A stretch of 64,000 bases of DNA. Origin: Planctomycetota bacterium (GTDB lineage Bacteria; Planctomycetota; Phycisphaerae; UBA1845). The stretch's first letter is position 1; each line of letters begins with the position of its first letter. The position numbers were made by a program, and so were the translations under genes. Below the pieces are notes generated by a model. The model worked only from the letters and a program-made list of their open reading frames with translations, made no database searches and was not told where the DNA came from. The DNA lies in NCBI GenBank assembly GCA_029558835.1, contig JAKQDH010000075.1, positions 1 to 64,000 on the forward strand. Direction: 5' to 3'. Of this stretch, positions 50,007 through 58,917 are shown piece by piece.

Positions 50007-50762
50007 CTACGCGTGTTCGGCCGGCGGCTCGGTCTGCGCGTGTGTCCGCCGCCCCCATGGACACAACACCAGACCGAGTACGCCGCACACCAGTGCGGCA
50101 TCGGCGATGTTGAACACCCATGGCCAGACGTCGCGCCCGCCGAGGCCGGGGACCCACCGCGGGAACTTCGGCACGAACTTGATGAAATCCCGCACCACGC
50201 CCTGCCGCCGCAGCGACCGCACTTCATCGGCGGAAAACCGCTGTGCCTCCTTGCCATCAGGCCAGGCGCCGATCCAGATGTCTCCACCCGGCGTGCCCTC
50301 CACGACGGTCCCGATCAACGTATGGTCGCCCGAGCCCGCTACGGAGACCTTCAACACGTCGGCCTTGATCCACGCCCGGTCGTAGAGGTTTCCCAGCGCC
50401 CCGGCCAGGATGAGCCCCAGGGCAATGTGCATCACCCGCTGCCGGCTCGAACTGCTCGCAAACAGATAGAACACAAACGCCAAGGCCGCCAGTGACGCCA
50501 GCACGAACAGCGGGACTTGCCCTGTAAACGACCCGAATACCGCCCCGTCGTTCATCGACCGCTGCAGGTCAACCACCCCGGGGATGAACGACTGCACCTC
50601 ACGGTGGTTGAAATGGGCGAATACCCAGTGCTTGGACCACAAGTCCAGCCCGAGCAAGATCACCATCGTAAGCCACAAACGCAGGTGCGAATGGACATGC
50701 GCAAGCGCCGGACGAGGGGTGGGCACCTGGGTGGTCTCGGTGCAGCCGGGCGCGGCGTTCAT
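50007..50762 (-). CDS. lspA: Lipoprotein signal peptidase (SPase II) with an enlarged periplasmic loop
   Basis: LspA cleaves prolipoproteins next to the lipidated cysteine. The 251-residue protein has four transmembrane helices and both catalytic-Asp motifs, GALGNLYDRA and FNIADAAL. Between them lie about 85 residues, against roughly 25 in the E. coli enzyme; the extra part includes GDHTLIGTVVEGTPGGDIWI and a charged helix. The total length is well above the usual 150-170 residues. The ATG at 50762 shares one base with the stop of the upstream dksA-like gene (TGATG), so the two are translationally coupled. Confidence 0.9.
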   Translation of the reverse strand: MNAAPGCTETTQVPTPRPALAHVHSHLRLWLTMVILLGLDLWSKHWVFAHFNHREVQSFIPGVVDLQRSMNDGAVFGSFTGQVPLFVLASLAALAFVFYLFASSSSRQRVMHIALGLILAGALGNLYDRAWIKADVLKVSVAGSGDHTLIGTVVEGTPGGDIWIGAWPDGKEAQRFSADEVRSLRRQGVVRDFIKFVPKFPRWVPGLGGRDVWPWVFNIADAALVCGVLGLVLCPWGRRTHAQTEPPAEHA

Positions 50763-51580
50763 CACTCGCGATCCAGGGTGGGCACCCTGCCCTCGTCACG
50801 CAGCCGCGCGTACTCGATGCAGTACTTGGCCCAGGGTTTGACACGCAGGCGCGCCACGCTGATCCGACGATGCGTCGCCAGGCAGACGCCGTAGGTGCCG
50901 TTGTCGATCCGCGCCAGGGCCGCGTCGATCTCGCGCACCAACTGCTGCGTGTTGGCCAATAGCCCCAGCGTGAACTCCTGCTCCCAGTTGTCCGAGCCCA
51001 GGTCGGCCAGATGGATCGGCATCCCCCCCGGATTCCCCACGCCGCTGCGGTTTCGCCGCAGCGCCAGGTCGGCCATGTTCTCCACGTCGCCCGCCACTTC
51101 GGCGCGCTTCTGGAGCAGCAGACCGCGAAACTGCTCGAGTTGCTTGGGGGTCAGATGAGTCTTGGGCAGAGGCTGACCTTCCGGCGCCAGGGTCACGGGC
51201 GAATCGCCCGGCCGCTCTATGCCGACAGCGTCCCCACCCGCGGAACGCACGTCAGCCGGCGCTGCCCCGGCTCCGGGGCTGCCCGACGAGGCTTCCGCCG
51301 TCACTTGCGCCGCCGCACGCCCCGCGACCCTCGTTCGCACGGTCGCGTCCCTCTTTGCCTGGTGGGACCGCTTGCCCGTGGACGGCGTCTTCTGGACCTC
51401 TTTTGCGGTCGCAGCGGGCTTCGGTGCGGAGGTCACTTGCCCGGTCTGGACTTGCTCGGTCGGAGTGCGTCTGCACCGCCGCGGCGTGGCCTTGCCACCC
51501 GCTCCCCCCGCCCCCTTGGGTTTGGAAGCCTTGGAAAGCCCCGGCGATTTGCCCGTCTTGTTGGCAGACTTCCTCGCCAT
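50762..51580 (-). CDS. DksA/TraR-family protein with two-cysteine finger and long basic N-terminus
   Basis: This is a 272-residue protein. Residues 1-140 are a low-complexity Lys/Ala/Thr/Pro tail. The C-terminal half resembles DksA/TraR, which bind RNA polymerase and tune the response to ppGpp. It has a helical hairpin (LTPKQLEQFRGLLLQKRAEV, IDAALARIDNGTYG) and a finger GVCLATHRRI ... PWAKYCIEYARL. The usual four finger cysteines are reduced to two, a pattern seen in other planctomycete members. It is the first gene of a pair with lspA and has a near-consensus promoter at 51668-51696. Confidence 0.8.
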   Translation of the reverse strand: MARKSANKTGKSPGLSKASKPKGAGGAGGKATPRRCRRTPTEQVQTGQVTSAPKPAATAKEVQKTPSTGKRSHQAKRDATVRTRVAGRAAAQVTAEASSGSPGAGAAPADVRSAGGDAVGIERPGDSPVTLAPEGQPLPKTHLTPKQLEQFRGLLLQKRAEVAGDVENMADLALRRNRSGVGNPGGMPIHLADLGSDNWEQEFTLGLLANTQQLVREIDAALARIDNGTYGVCLATHRRISVARLRVKPWAKYCIEYARLRDEGRVPTLDRE

Positions 51581-52146
51581 TCGTTGACCCGCCCAGCTTG
51601 ACCGCTGCGGCGCTCTCCTCGTTATAACTTCTTGTCTGACAAGGAGAAGCCACAGGCCGAGCCCCTGAGTATAGTTGGCCTATCCGGCGGTGTCAAGCCG
51701 TGTCGAGGCCGCAGGCAAGGGGACATGGTGGGGGAACCCTGGCAGGCCGGACGCAAACGCGACATACGCGTGGTGAGCGTCCGAGTATGCCAGCGCGTCG
51801 GCGACTCCGTTGGGCGGCCTTGTCCCCGCCGACGGATGGTGCGGGGCAGTTCGGCCGCTGAGGCCGGGCCGCCTGTATCGGTGGTTGGCGTCTGCCGCGT
51901 CTCGGCAGGCGTGAGCGCCACCCGGCTCGCGGGGACACGGGGCCTCGGCACACGACCCTGAGGCGTGGACTCCCTCCGGTTGCGTTTCGGATGGTGGCAG
52001 GCCCCACCGCAGGCCAGCACAAACCTGTGACGGCCGATGAGTCACGTGTGGCCAGGGGCATGACGCGACGGACGGATTAGCCGCCAACGGCCTCGATCCG
52101 TCTCCGAGAGTTCCTGCGGGGCGTGCGCGATGCCGGTGCGCCCGCA
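51581..52146. other. 566-bp intergenic region
   Basis: No gene is supported. It holds the promoter of the dksA-like gene (51668-51696) and a short inverted repeat CTTGTC-T-GACAAG at about 51632-51644 in the leader of that transcript. From 51700 to 52146 I see nothing recognisable. Confidence 0.5.
51668..51696 (-). promoter_or_regulatory. Sigma-70 promoter of the dksA-like gene
   Basis: On the minus strand, TTGACA (51691-51696) and TATACT (51668-51673) are spaced by exactly 17 bp, the best consensus match in the window. The start would be near 51661, leaving about 80 nt of leader before the ATG at 51580. The leader contains a CTTGTC/GACAAG hairpin. Confidence 0.75.
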
Positions 52147-55100
52147 TCAATCCCCCCAGCGCGCATCCTGCTTCCGCTGGGGACCGGCCGCAGATCTTCT
52201 ACCCCTGGAGTGACACTTCAGACTCAACAAGCCCAGAGAGGTCGCCAGCAGCCCGATCATGCCCATGGCCCCGCACGCCTTCGACGGAGTCGGAGGCTCG
52301 CAGTCTTCCGGATCCGTTCCATATGCGCACAGGTACGTCGCTGCTGCGGCGCGCCCGTCGTCGCATTCGCCGTCACTCCGATAGGGGCAGGGGTCCAGCG
52401 CCACCACGCCGGCGCAATCCTCCGGGTCCGTGCCGTACGAGCACAGGTCTGACAGCGATCCCGGACGCCCATCGTCGCACTCACCGTCGTTGCGATAGGG
52501 GCACAGCGTGGAATTACTGACGCAGACTCCTCCCAGGCAGTACTGGCCTTCGGGACACCCGGTGGTCGTGCAGTCGAGGGAGCCCACCGGCACGCACTCG
52601 CCGTTGCTGCACGCCTGACCCTCCGGACAGACAACGTCAGCGCAGGGATTCGTGGACACGCAGGCGCCGTCCACACAAACCCGGCCGGGACCACACTCCA
52701 GGTCAGCACACGGGTCCGATGCCGGCTCGGCCCACTCCTCACACCCCGCGCCCGTGCAGACGTAGACGGCTCGCACCACCTTCGACTGGTTCAGGTCGAC
52801 GGTGAGCGTCGGATTCACGGGGGTATCCCCGGGTGCCACGCCCGACCCGGCCGGGTAGCCTGCCTGCTCACCCAACGGGGTGCCCTGGTGGTCCGTCCAG
52901 CCGTTGAACACCCACTGCCCGTAGGCGCCGGGTGCGGTGATGGACACCGCGGCCCCGCGCGAGTAGCTCCGCCGGAAGTCACCCATCCCGTCATCCCGCC
53001 CGTTCAGGTCCGTCCTGCTGACTTCGAGGACCGGACGCAGTTGCAGGTTCCCGTTCTTCGCTACGGTCCGTACCTCGAGAATGGCCTTGTCCGACGCGGC
53101 GAATTCGTAGTCATAGTCCACGCGCAAGACCAGGCGCGCGATCCTCATGTCAACCCCGCCGTCCGCCTGGACGAGCTTGCTGACCGCCAGGTCGGCCCAG
53201 GCGGCGGGGCGCGAGTAGATCAACAGGTCGTTCGCGCTGGCGCCCGGCACGATGGCACTCAGAAGCGACTCGCTGGCGGCACTGGGGGCAAGCGCTTGCA
53301 GGGTGTCCGCAATGCCGTCGTACACGGCCCCCCAGGTGATCGCGTTGCCGCCGGTCGCCTCATTGTAGTGTCGAAACAGGTACGTCTCGCCGTCCTTCGT
53401 CAGACGCGAGATGCCGGAGTGACTGACGTTGATCGACATGCGCGCGTGGAAGCCGTAGGGCCCGGACGGGGTCACCTCGACCTCCTCGATGGCGATGTTC
53501 GTGATGCGCAGGTTCTCTTCATTGGCAAAGAAGAGGCTGCGCTCCACCAGGTTGATCCGCACCACCTCTCCGGCGTTGAGTCGGTCCACCTCGCCGAGCG
53601 CCAGCAGCAGGCGCGCGGACGAGCTGAACTCTCGACCCTGGCCGTTGCGGTACTGCTGGAGGATCTCCGTGGCGATATTCGACAGGGCATCCAGGTACAG
53701 GGCCGACAGGTCCAGGAACTGGTCCCGGCTCAAGCCGCCCGCGGCGTCCGAGCCGGCCGCGGCTGCCGCTTGCACGGTTGCCCGGAAGCGCTCCAGGACA
53801 CCTACCAGGTCCCTCTCTCCCGGGTAAGGTTGCAGCATGCGGTACTCATAGGCTTTCATGAAGTGGTACTGGTAGAGGCGCAGGCGGTCCTTCGCCCGCT
53901 GCTCCATGGCGCGGGCGTACGCACCCACGCGCGGGTCGATTCCCGCGCGCCCGTCCTGCAGGCTGCGGTTGATGGCGTCCACGGCCAGGATGTTCTGGGT
54001 GATGCCGCCCGCAAAGTCGGCGAGCGCCTGCGTGGCCGTGGCCAGTTGCCCCACGAAGGCCTCCTTTTGGGTCATCAGGACGGCCACCTGGTCCACGATC
54101 TGGTTGAAAGCCGGATCGGTCGCCTTCAGGCGTTGGAGTTCCGCCTCCACCTTGTCCCGGGGAGCCCCCGTGCCGCGCAAGGACTGCTTCAGTGACTCGA
54201 GGCCCTGCCCGATGGGCTCCGCGATGGCACGCAGGTTCTTCACGTACGCCTCGGGGTCACTCAGGTTGGCGAGGTCCAGAGTCTTGATCGTATTCTCGAA
54301 CTGCTCCGCCGACGCCTTGAACAAGTCCCCATTGAACTCCCGGCTGAGGTCTACGATACCCTCCACCGTGGACCACGGGTCATCGACGTTGATGTTGCCC
54401 ACGAGATCAAATCCCTTGCCGATCGTGCCCAGGGCGGGTTGGTACAACGGGACCACCTTGAGCAAGGCACCGACGCCCTTCAGGGCCTTCTTCCACCACG
54501 GAGTCCTGAACTTGTCCTCTGCCCGGCGCTGAAGATCGAGCTCGAGAACCTGCAGTTCTCTTTCCAGGTCGCTGATCTCCCGCGAAATCTCGGTAGCCTG
54601 CGCCTTGAGTTCTCCCACCAGGTCCACGGTCTGCGCGTAGCGGGTGGTCAGCACCGCCACTTCGTCCTGAGCCGACCGTTTGGCTTCGTTGAGCGTGACG
54701 ACCTTGTTCTCATGCTTGTCAAGTTCGCGCGTGATCCACGAGCAGGTATACAGGATGCGGAAGGCCCGTTCGATCTCCTGCTCGAACGCCCGGTGCTCGA
54801 TCTCAAACGACAGCATGGGGACCCAGCCGGCGGGATTGCCGTAGTAGTCGAGGTTGCTGGCCAGGCGATACAGCAACGCCTCGATCTCGTCCTGCGCCTG
54901 GTTGACGTCCGCTTGCTGCTCCGCGGAAAGGTCCGCCCAGTCCGCAGAGCCCTTGAGCGCGGCGATGATCATCTGGTACTCGCCAAGCGTCGCGCGCGCC
55001 TCATCCAGGTTCCCGAAGAAGTACAGGTCTCCGGCATGCGCCAGCACCATCCTCAGGGCCAGCGGGTGCAGCCAGGAGTATCCCGCCGGGATCAGCTCCG

Positions 55101-56391
55101 ACCCGCCGGCGGCTCCCGGGCCGGTCGCCGTGGGGTCGTCCGTATCCAGCTCGAGTATCGTCGCCGGGTTGTTGAGGGTTACGCTCACGCCGGTGTCGAC
55201 ACCGGCGTCGTCGCCGCTGGTGTCGGCAACGATCGAGAAGAAGTGCACCAGCTCGCCCTCCTGCAGGTAATGCACATCCGATTCCGTATTCCCCCACGAG
55301 CCGGTGTGGTCCTGGTACTCCACGTGGGAGGAAGTGTCGGATACGATGGCCACGATCGGACGGGAGTGCGTGTACACTTGGTAAGACGTCTCTCCGCTGG
55401 CGTGCGTCCAGTCATGCTGGGTCTCAAGTGCGTCGAAGTTCACGCGCAGCCACAACTCCCGTTCGCCCCGGATCTCCAACCAGGCGTCCACCTCAACGTT
55501 GGGCCCGTGCCCCTTGAACTCGCGATCGCCTCCCGTGTGAGGGACCAGCCAAAACGGCGTGGGTGCCAGAAACACGCCGACCGACTTGAGCGTGCCGGCG
55601 CCGACCGCGGGCAGACCGCCGTCTTGCGAAACGTACGCGCTGACGTCGACGGTGGAGACGACGTTCCCGCCTTTGCCGGACGTCCCGAACGTGGGCTGGT
55701 CGGCACCCACGACCTCCCAGCCGTCCGAGCCCCGCAACTCGAAACGCACGGTGCTGCCCCCAGGATCGAAGGACTCGACGTGCAACGTCACGGATCCGGC
55801 GTCCTGGCCGGTCAGCGTGCACCCGCCGATGTGTGCGGCGCCCGCCGGCGGCGTCGTAATCAACCTCGCCCGGTTGTCCTCGCCGCCACCAACGTCCTCG
55901 AATCTCAGACTCCGCGCGTGGATGACGATGTTGCCCCCCGGGACGTACACCGGGCTCCGGACGATCACGGATTCGGCGCAGATGAGAAGCTCCTTGATGT
56001 CGGCGTTGCCTTCCGCGAAGTAGGCCTCATAGAGACCATTGGCGTGCCCGGCCTGAAGAATGACCTGCTTGCCAATGATGGATACCGTCTGCGTCACCCG
56101 CTCCTGATAGTTGAAGCACTCGGGTGCACTGGCATCCACGGAGGAGACCACGAGGTAATCGCGGCTGGCGGGGTCCACAGAGATGCTGCCGCCCAGGCCG
56201 ATGATCGCGTGTTCCGGCTCGAGGTCAGGCAGGTCGCCGAAATCAAAGTTGTAGGCGTCCGTCTGCCCGAGCGCGGCGAGCGGAGCAGCGCTAAGCACGA
56301 TGATCAGCAGGACCAACCGCACCGCGGCGCCGGACAAGTCGGACACTGCCTGCCGGAAGTGACTGCGGGAAAGCATGACACAAGATTCCAT
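52147..56391 (-). CDS. Giant exported coiled-coil protein with C-terminal cysteine-rich repeats
   Basis: This is a 1414-residue protein. A signal peptide (about residues 1-40) is followed by beta-rich regions (40-520) and then a long helical part (about 520-900) with heptad-like sequence such as ISREISDLERELQVLELDLQRR. Inside the helical part is a small-residue-rich hydrophobic hairpin region (WWKKALKGVGALLKVVPLYQP). After a second beta-rich part come three CPEGQxCxxGxC-type motifs, two near-identical CPYRxDGECDDGR ... GTDPEDC motifs and a terminal hydrophobic segment (MIGLLATSLGLLSL) with basic residues after it. The design recalls helical pore-forming or adhesive surface proteins, but I recognise no family. 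The ATG at 56391 has AAGGA upstream, within a hairpin. Confidence 0.7.
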   Translation of the reverse strand: MESCVMLSRSHFRQAVSDLSGAAVRLVLLIIVLSAAPLAALGQTDAYNFDFGDLPDLEPEHAIIGLGGSISVDPASRDYLVVSSVDASAPECFNYQERVTQTVSIIGKQVILQAGHANGLYEAYFAEGNADIKELLICAESVIVRSPVYVPGGNIVIHARSLRFEDVGGGEDNRARLITTPPAGAAHIGGCTLTGQDAGSVTLHVESFDPGGSTVRFELRGSDGWEVVGADQPTFGTSGKGGNVVSTVDVSAYVSQDGGLPAVGAGTLKSVGVFLAPTPFWLVPHTGGDREFKGHGPNVEVDAWLEIRGERELWLRVNFDALETQHDWTHASGETSYQVYTHSRPIVAIVSDTSSHVEYQDHTGSWGNTESDVHYLQEGELVHFFSIVADTSGDDAGVDTGVSVTLNNPATILELDTDDPTATGPGAAGGSELIPAGYSWLHPLALRMVLAHAGDLYFFGNLDEARATLGEYQMIIAALKGSADWADLSAEQQADVNQAQDEIEALLYRLASNLDYYGNPAGWVPMLSFEIEHRAFEQEIERAFRILYTCSWITRELDKHENKVVTLNEAKRSAQDEVAVLTTRYAQTVDLVGELKAQATEISREISDLERELQVLELDLQRRAEDKFRTPWWKKALKGVGALLKVVPLYQPALGTIGKGFDLVGNINVDDPWSTVEGIVDLSREFNGDLFKASAEQFENTIKTLDLANLSDPEAYVKNLRAIAEPIGQGLESLKQSLRGTGAPRDKVEAELQRLKATDPAFNQIVDQVAVLMTQKEAFVGQLATATQALADFAGGITQNILAVDAINRSLQDGRAGIDPRVGAYARAMEQRAKDRLRLYQYHFMKAYEYRMLQPYPGERDLVGVLERFRATVQAAAAAGSDAAGGLSRDQFLDLSALYLDALSNIATEILQQYRNGQGREFSSSARLLLALGEVDRLNAGEVVRINLVERSLFFANEENLRITNIAIEEVEVTPSGPYGFHARMSINVSHSGISRLTKDGETYLFRHYNEATGGNAITWGAVYDGIADTLQALAPSAASESLLSAIVPGASANDLLIYSRPAAWADLAVSKLVQADGGVDMRIARLVLRVDYDYEFAASDKAILEVRTVAKNGNLQLRPVLEVSRTDLNGRDDGMGDFRRSYSRGAAVSITAPGAYGQWVFNGWTDHQGTPLGEQAGYPAGSGVAPGDTPVNPTLTVDLNQSKVVRAVYVCTGAGCEEWAEPASDPCADLECGPGRVCVDGACVSTNPCADVVCPEGQACSNGECVPVGSLDCTTTGCPEGQYCLGGVCVSNSTLCPYRNDGECDDGRPGSLSDLCSYGTDPEDCAGVVALDPCPYRSDGECDDGRAAAATYLCAYGTDPEDCEPPTPSKACGAMGMIGLLATSLGLLSLKCHSRGRRSAAGPQRKQDARWGD

Positions 56392-56402
56392 CTGCGCCGG
56401 TC

Positions 56403-56418
56403 CTTTCTCGTAAGAAAG
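56403..56418 (-). promoter_or_regulatory. Hairpin overlapping the ribosome-binding site of the giant-protein gene
   Basis: On the minus strand CTTTCT-TACG-AGAAAG forms a perfect 6-bp stem with a tetraloop, and the 3' arm runs into AAAGGA, the likely ribosome site 10-11 nt before the ATG at 56391. Folding would partly hide the site. Confidence 0.35.
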
Positions 56419-56730
56419 CCACAGCATGAAGTACCTGGGTTCGGATGTTCGTGTATGATGCGGTGGGACCGCGCCATGCTTGTGCGCTCATACCGGTCCC
56501 CCCTCAGGGGTCGCGAGAACGACGATAAAGAACACGTGTGATCCCCACCGCCAGGAAGCAGTATTGTGGACTCACCGCGCAAGCCGCACCGGTCCCGGGC
56601 AGCTTCCCAGGCAGGACTCCGCACGGCGCGAGATCCAAGTTGCGATTATAAGAAAGCGGCGTGGTCGGATCAAGAGGACTGCGTGCTTCTTCCCCTGAGC
56701 GAGGGCCCGTTGCGGGCTGCCGCACGAGTG

Positions 56731-56780
56731 GCCGGCGCCGCTTCTTCCGCGGGGGGCCGGCGCTACTTCTTCCGCGGGAT
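56731..56780 (-). repeat. Doubled family C unit
   Basis: GCCGGCGCCGCTTCTTCCGC is followed by GGGGG and then GCCGGCGCTACTTCTTCCGC. The unit is therefore present twice in tandem, differing at a single base. Its reverse complement matches the left half of the copy at 27261-27300. Confidence 0.65.
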
Positions 56781-56781
56781 G

Positions 56782-58623
56782 CTACGGCCGTGACGCGGCC
56801 GCGCCATCCCCTCCGGACGAGAAGATGACCTCGACTAACGTGTCCTCAAGCAGAGTATCCGGCAGGTGCACCAGCAGGTCACCGTGGCGGTCACGCGTCA
56901 CTTCCTCCACCAACCGCTGGTCCACATACACCCACGCTTGCCGACCGGGCTCCTGCAAAACCCGAAACCTGGGATTCATGGCTGCTTGCTGGTCTACCGT
57001 GAACCGGACCTGATGATTGAGCGGCGTGATGACATAGCACCCCGAGGCGGGGTCGAAACCGGTGGGGTCCACCGGTGTGCCGGCCTCCTCGGTCGTGGCG
57101 GGGCGACCCGTCTGGAACCGCAACAGTGGCGGGCGCACATACGAGCCGGCGCGCAGCGGCAAGTTCTCCAGCGTCGCGTCGCCTGCTGTCGCCAGCGCAA
57201 TCATGCACGGTGCGCCCCAGACCTCGCCCAGCGAAGACTCCGCGGTCGCCACGGCCAGGGCGTGCAAGGTCGTCCCGTCCGTTTGGGTCGTCATCCGCCC
57301 GAACAGCTCAGCGCGGGCGACTGCATACGCCAGCCCCGTGCCCTCGGCCCGTGATGACTGAAGTGTGGCCCAGACGCCCGCCGGTGCCGGCGCCGCCGCC
57401 GCCTGTCGCCACGTCCCGGCCGGCGGGTCCATCCGACAATTGGCCCCCCCCGACATGCTGACCGCCAGGCCCGGCGACACCCCCTCCTGCGCCGGCACCG
57501 ACCCTGATACCGCCACGTCCACGTACACTTGCCCGCCAGCGTAGACTGTGTAGATCCAGCGTACGCGCGGCTCCCGGCTGACCGGGGCCGTCGCCTCCGC
57601 TCCGCGCGCGCCGCTCGGACCGGCAGCCCCCGACCCCTCGGGTGACGGCAGCCACCAGGTGCACTCGACCACGACGCGCTCCCGCGACATCTCCAGAACC
57701 TGCTGCCGCCCACTCACGCTGGAGTCAGGTCGGATGAACGCCGGCTCCACGGTCGCACCATCCGGGCCCGTCCGCACCGTAACCACCGTCGGGCCCAGGC
57801 TGGTGCCCTCGACCAGGTTGTGCAGGCGTTGCGGATCGCCGGTCAGGTTGAACCAGCGCACGATTTGCCCGTTGCCGAAAGTCAGCTCGAAGCGTCCCCC
57901 CGCGCCGACATTCCAGCGCCGGCCGACACGCTGCACGTACAGCTCACCGGCGGTATTGGCCGGATCGCCGAAAACGCTCTCCCGGGCGCCGGCCAGGAAG
58001 ATGTCATCGACCCACAAGTTCACCGGGTACGCGGGCGCCCGGATTGTCAGTTGCAGCGCCCGAATGTCATCGAGTGGCACTTGCTCCCCGATCTCCGCGA
58101 GGTCCAGCCGGAACAGCGTCCAGTCGGTACCTGCCGTCAGCGCCGTCTCCGCCGAGCATTGCCGCGACCCGCTGCCGGCGCTGACCGCCAGGTCCGCCCG
58201 GATGCCCGGCGCGTCGGCCCGCAGCCGCAGCAGCAGCAGGTCATAGTCCCGCCAGTCACGCGGCAGGAACCACTCGGCGCTCGTCTGGTTGCCGGCCAGC
58301 ACGGCGTCATAGCCGTTGCCGGCCGTGAAGCGCAGACACGCCGAACCGGTGTCGCTCGGGGCCCCATGCGGATCCAGCGTGCAGGCGGCCTCGGCACTGG
58401 CGGCCGCACAGCGGAACATCCCCATCTGCCGGGCGTCCTCGAAGTCCGCCAGCACGACAAACCGCCCGCCGCGCAGCTCCGGATACGTCCGGACGAAGCG
58501 ATCAGTCTGCGTCGGCCCGGTCGCCTCGCGCGCTCCCGGCGCGGCGCAGCCTGAAAGTGCCACGACGACCACGAGACTAAGCCCGAAGTTCGCACAGAGT
58601 ATTCGCCTGCGGGTGCCATTCAT
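56782..58623 (-). CDS. Large hypothetical lipoprotein with carbohydrate-binding-like beta-sandwich
   Basis: This is a 613-residue lipoprotein precursor with lipobox VALSGC, with Cys near residue 23. Residues 45-210 (VVLADFED, WRDYDLLLLRLRADAPG, WVDDIFLAG) have the pattern of a jelly-roll carbohydrate-binding module. The middle (ELTFGNGQIVRWFNL and following strands) resembles the large beta-sandwich domains next to polysaccharide lyases or heparinases, but I see no catalytic motif. The C-terminus is beta-rich and ends in small residues. The ATG at 58623 was chosen for the signal peptide. It is divergent from a sigma-factor gene 295 bp away. Confidence 0.6.
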   Translation of the reverse strand: MNGTRRRILCANFGLSLVVVVALSGCAAPGAREATGPTQTDRFVRTYPELRGGRFVVLADFEDARQMGMFRCAAASAEAACTLDPHGAPSDTGSACLRFTAGNGYDAVLAGNQTSAEWFLPRDWRDYDLLLLRLRADAPGIRADLAVSAGSGSRQCSAETALTAGTDWTLFRLDLAEIGEQVPLDDIRALQLTIRAPAYPVNLWVDDIFLAGARESVFGDPANTAGELYVQRVGRRWNVGAGGRFELTFGNGQIVRWFNLTGDPQRLHNLVEGTSLGPTVVTVRTGPDGATVEPAFIRPDSSVSGRQQVLEMSRERVVVECTWWLPSPEGSGAAGPSGARGAEATAPVSREPRVRWIYTVYAGGQVYVDVAVSGSVPAQEGVSPGLAVSMSGGANCRMDPPAGTWRQAAAAPAPAGVWATLQSSRAEGTGLAYAVARAELFGRMTTQTDGTTLHALAVATAESSLGEVWGAPCMIALATAGDATLENLPLRAGSYVRPPLLRFQTGRPATTEEAGTPVDPTGFDPASGCYVITPLNHQVRFTVDQQAAMNPRFRVLQEPGRQAWVYVDQRLVEEVTRDRHGDLLVHLPDTLLEDTLVEVIFSSGGDGAAASRP

Positions 58624-58917
58624 CGCGGACAGCGTAAACCGGGTTGACGTGGCTGGCAACCGACCGGATCGGCGAGTCTGAGCCGCCGGCCACACCGGCG
58701 TCCTGCGGCGCACGCCACGCTTTGCGAGTCCTCGACCGCAGCGGGGGGGCGCAGGGGAACATAGGCGCAGGGGGCAGTTGGCGGCGGCATTTCGCTGGAC
58801 TTCCTGCATACCATTTCGGTACGATAGACTGGAGAAGATTGCCGCTTGCCAAGCGACCGGGTTCCTGCTACCGCGGCACGCGTCGGCGCGGCACATGGGG
58901 GGGAGGACGCTGCTTCC

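Larger units (their letters stand above)
56392..56781. other. 390-bp intergenic region between two minus-strand genes
   Basis: No gene is supported. It contains a ribosome-site hairpin (56403-56418) next to the giant-protein start and a doubled family C unit (56731-56780) beside the end of the upstream lipoprotein gene. Confidence 0.5.
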
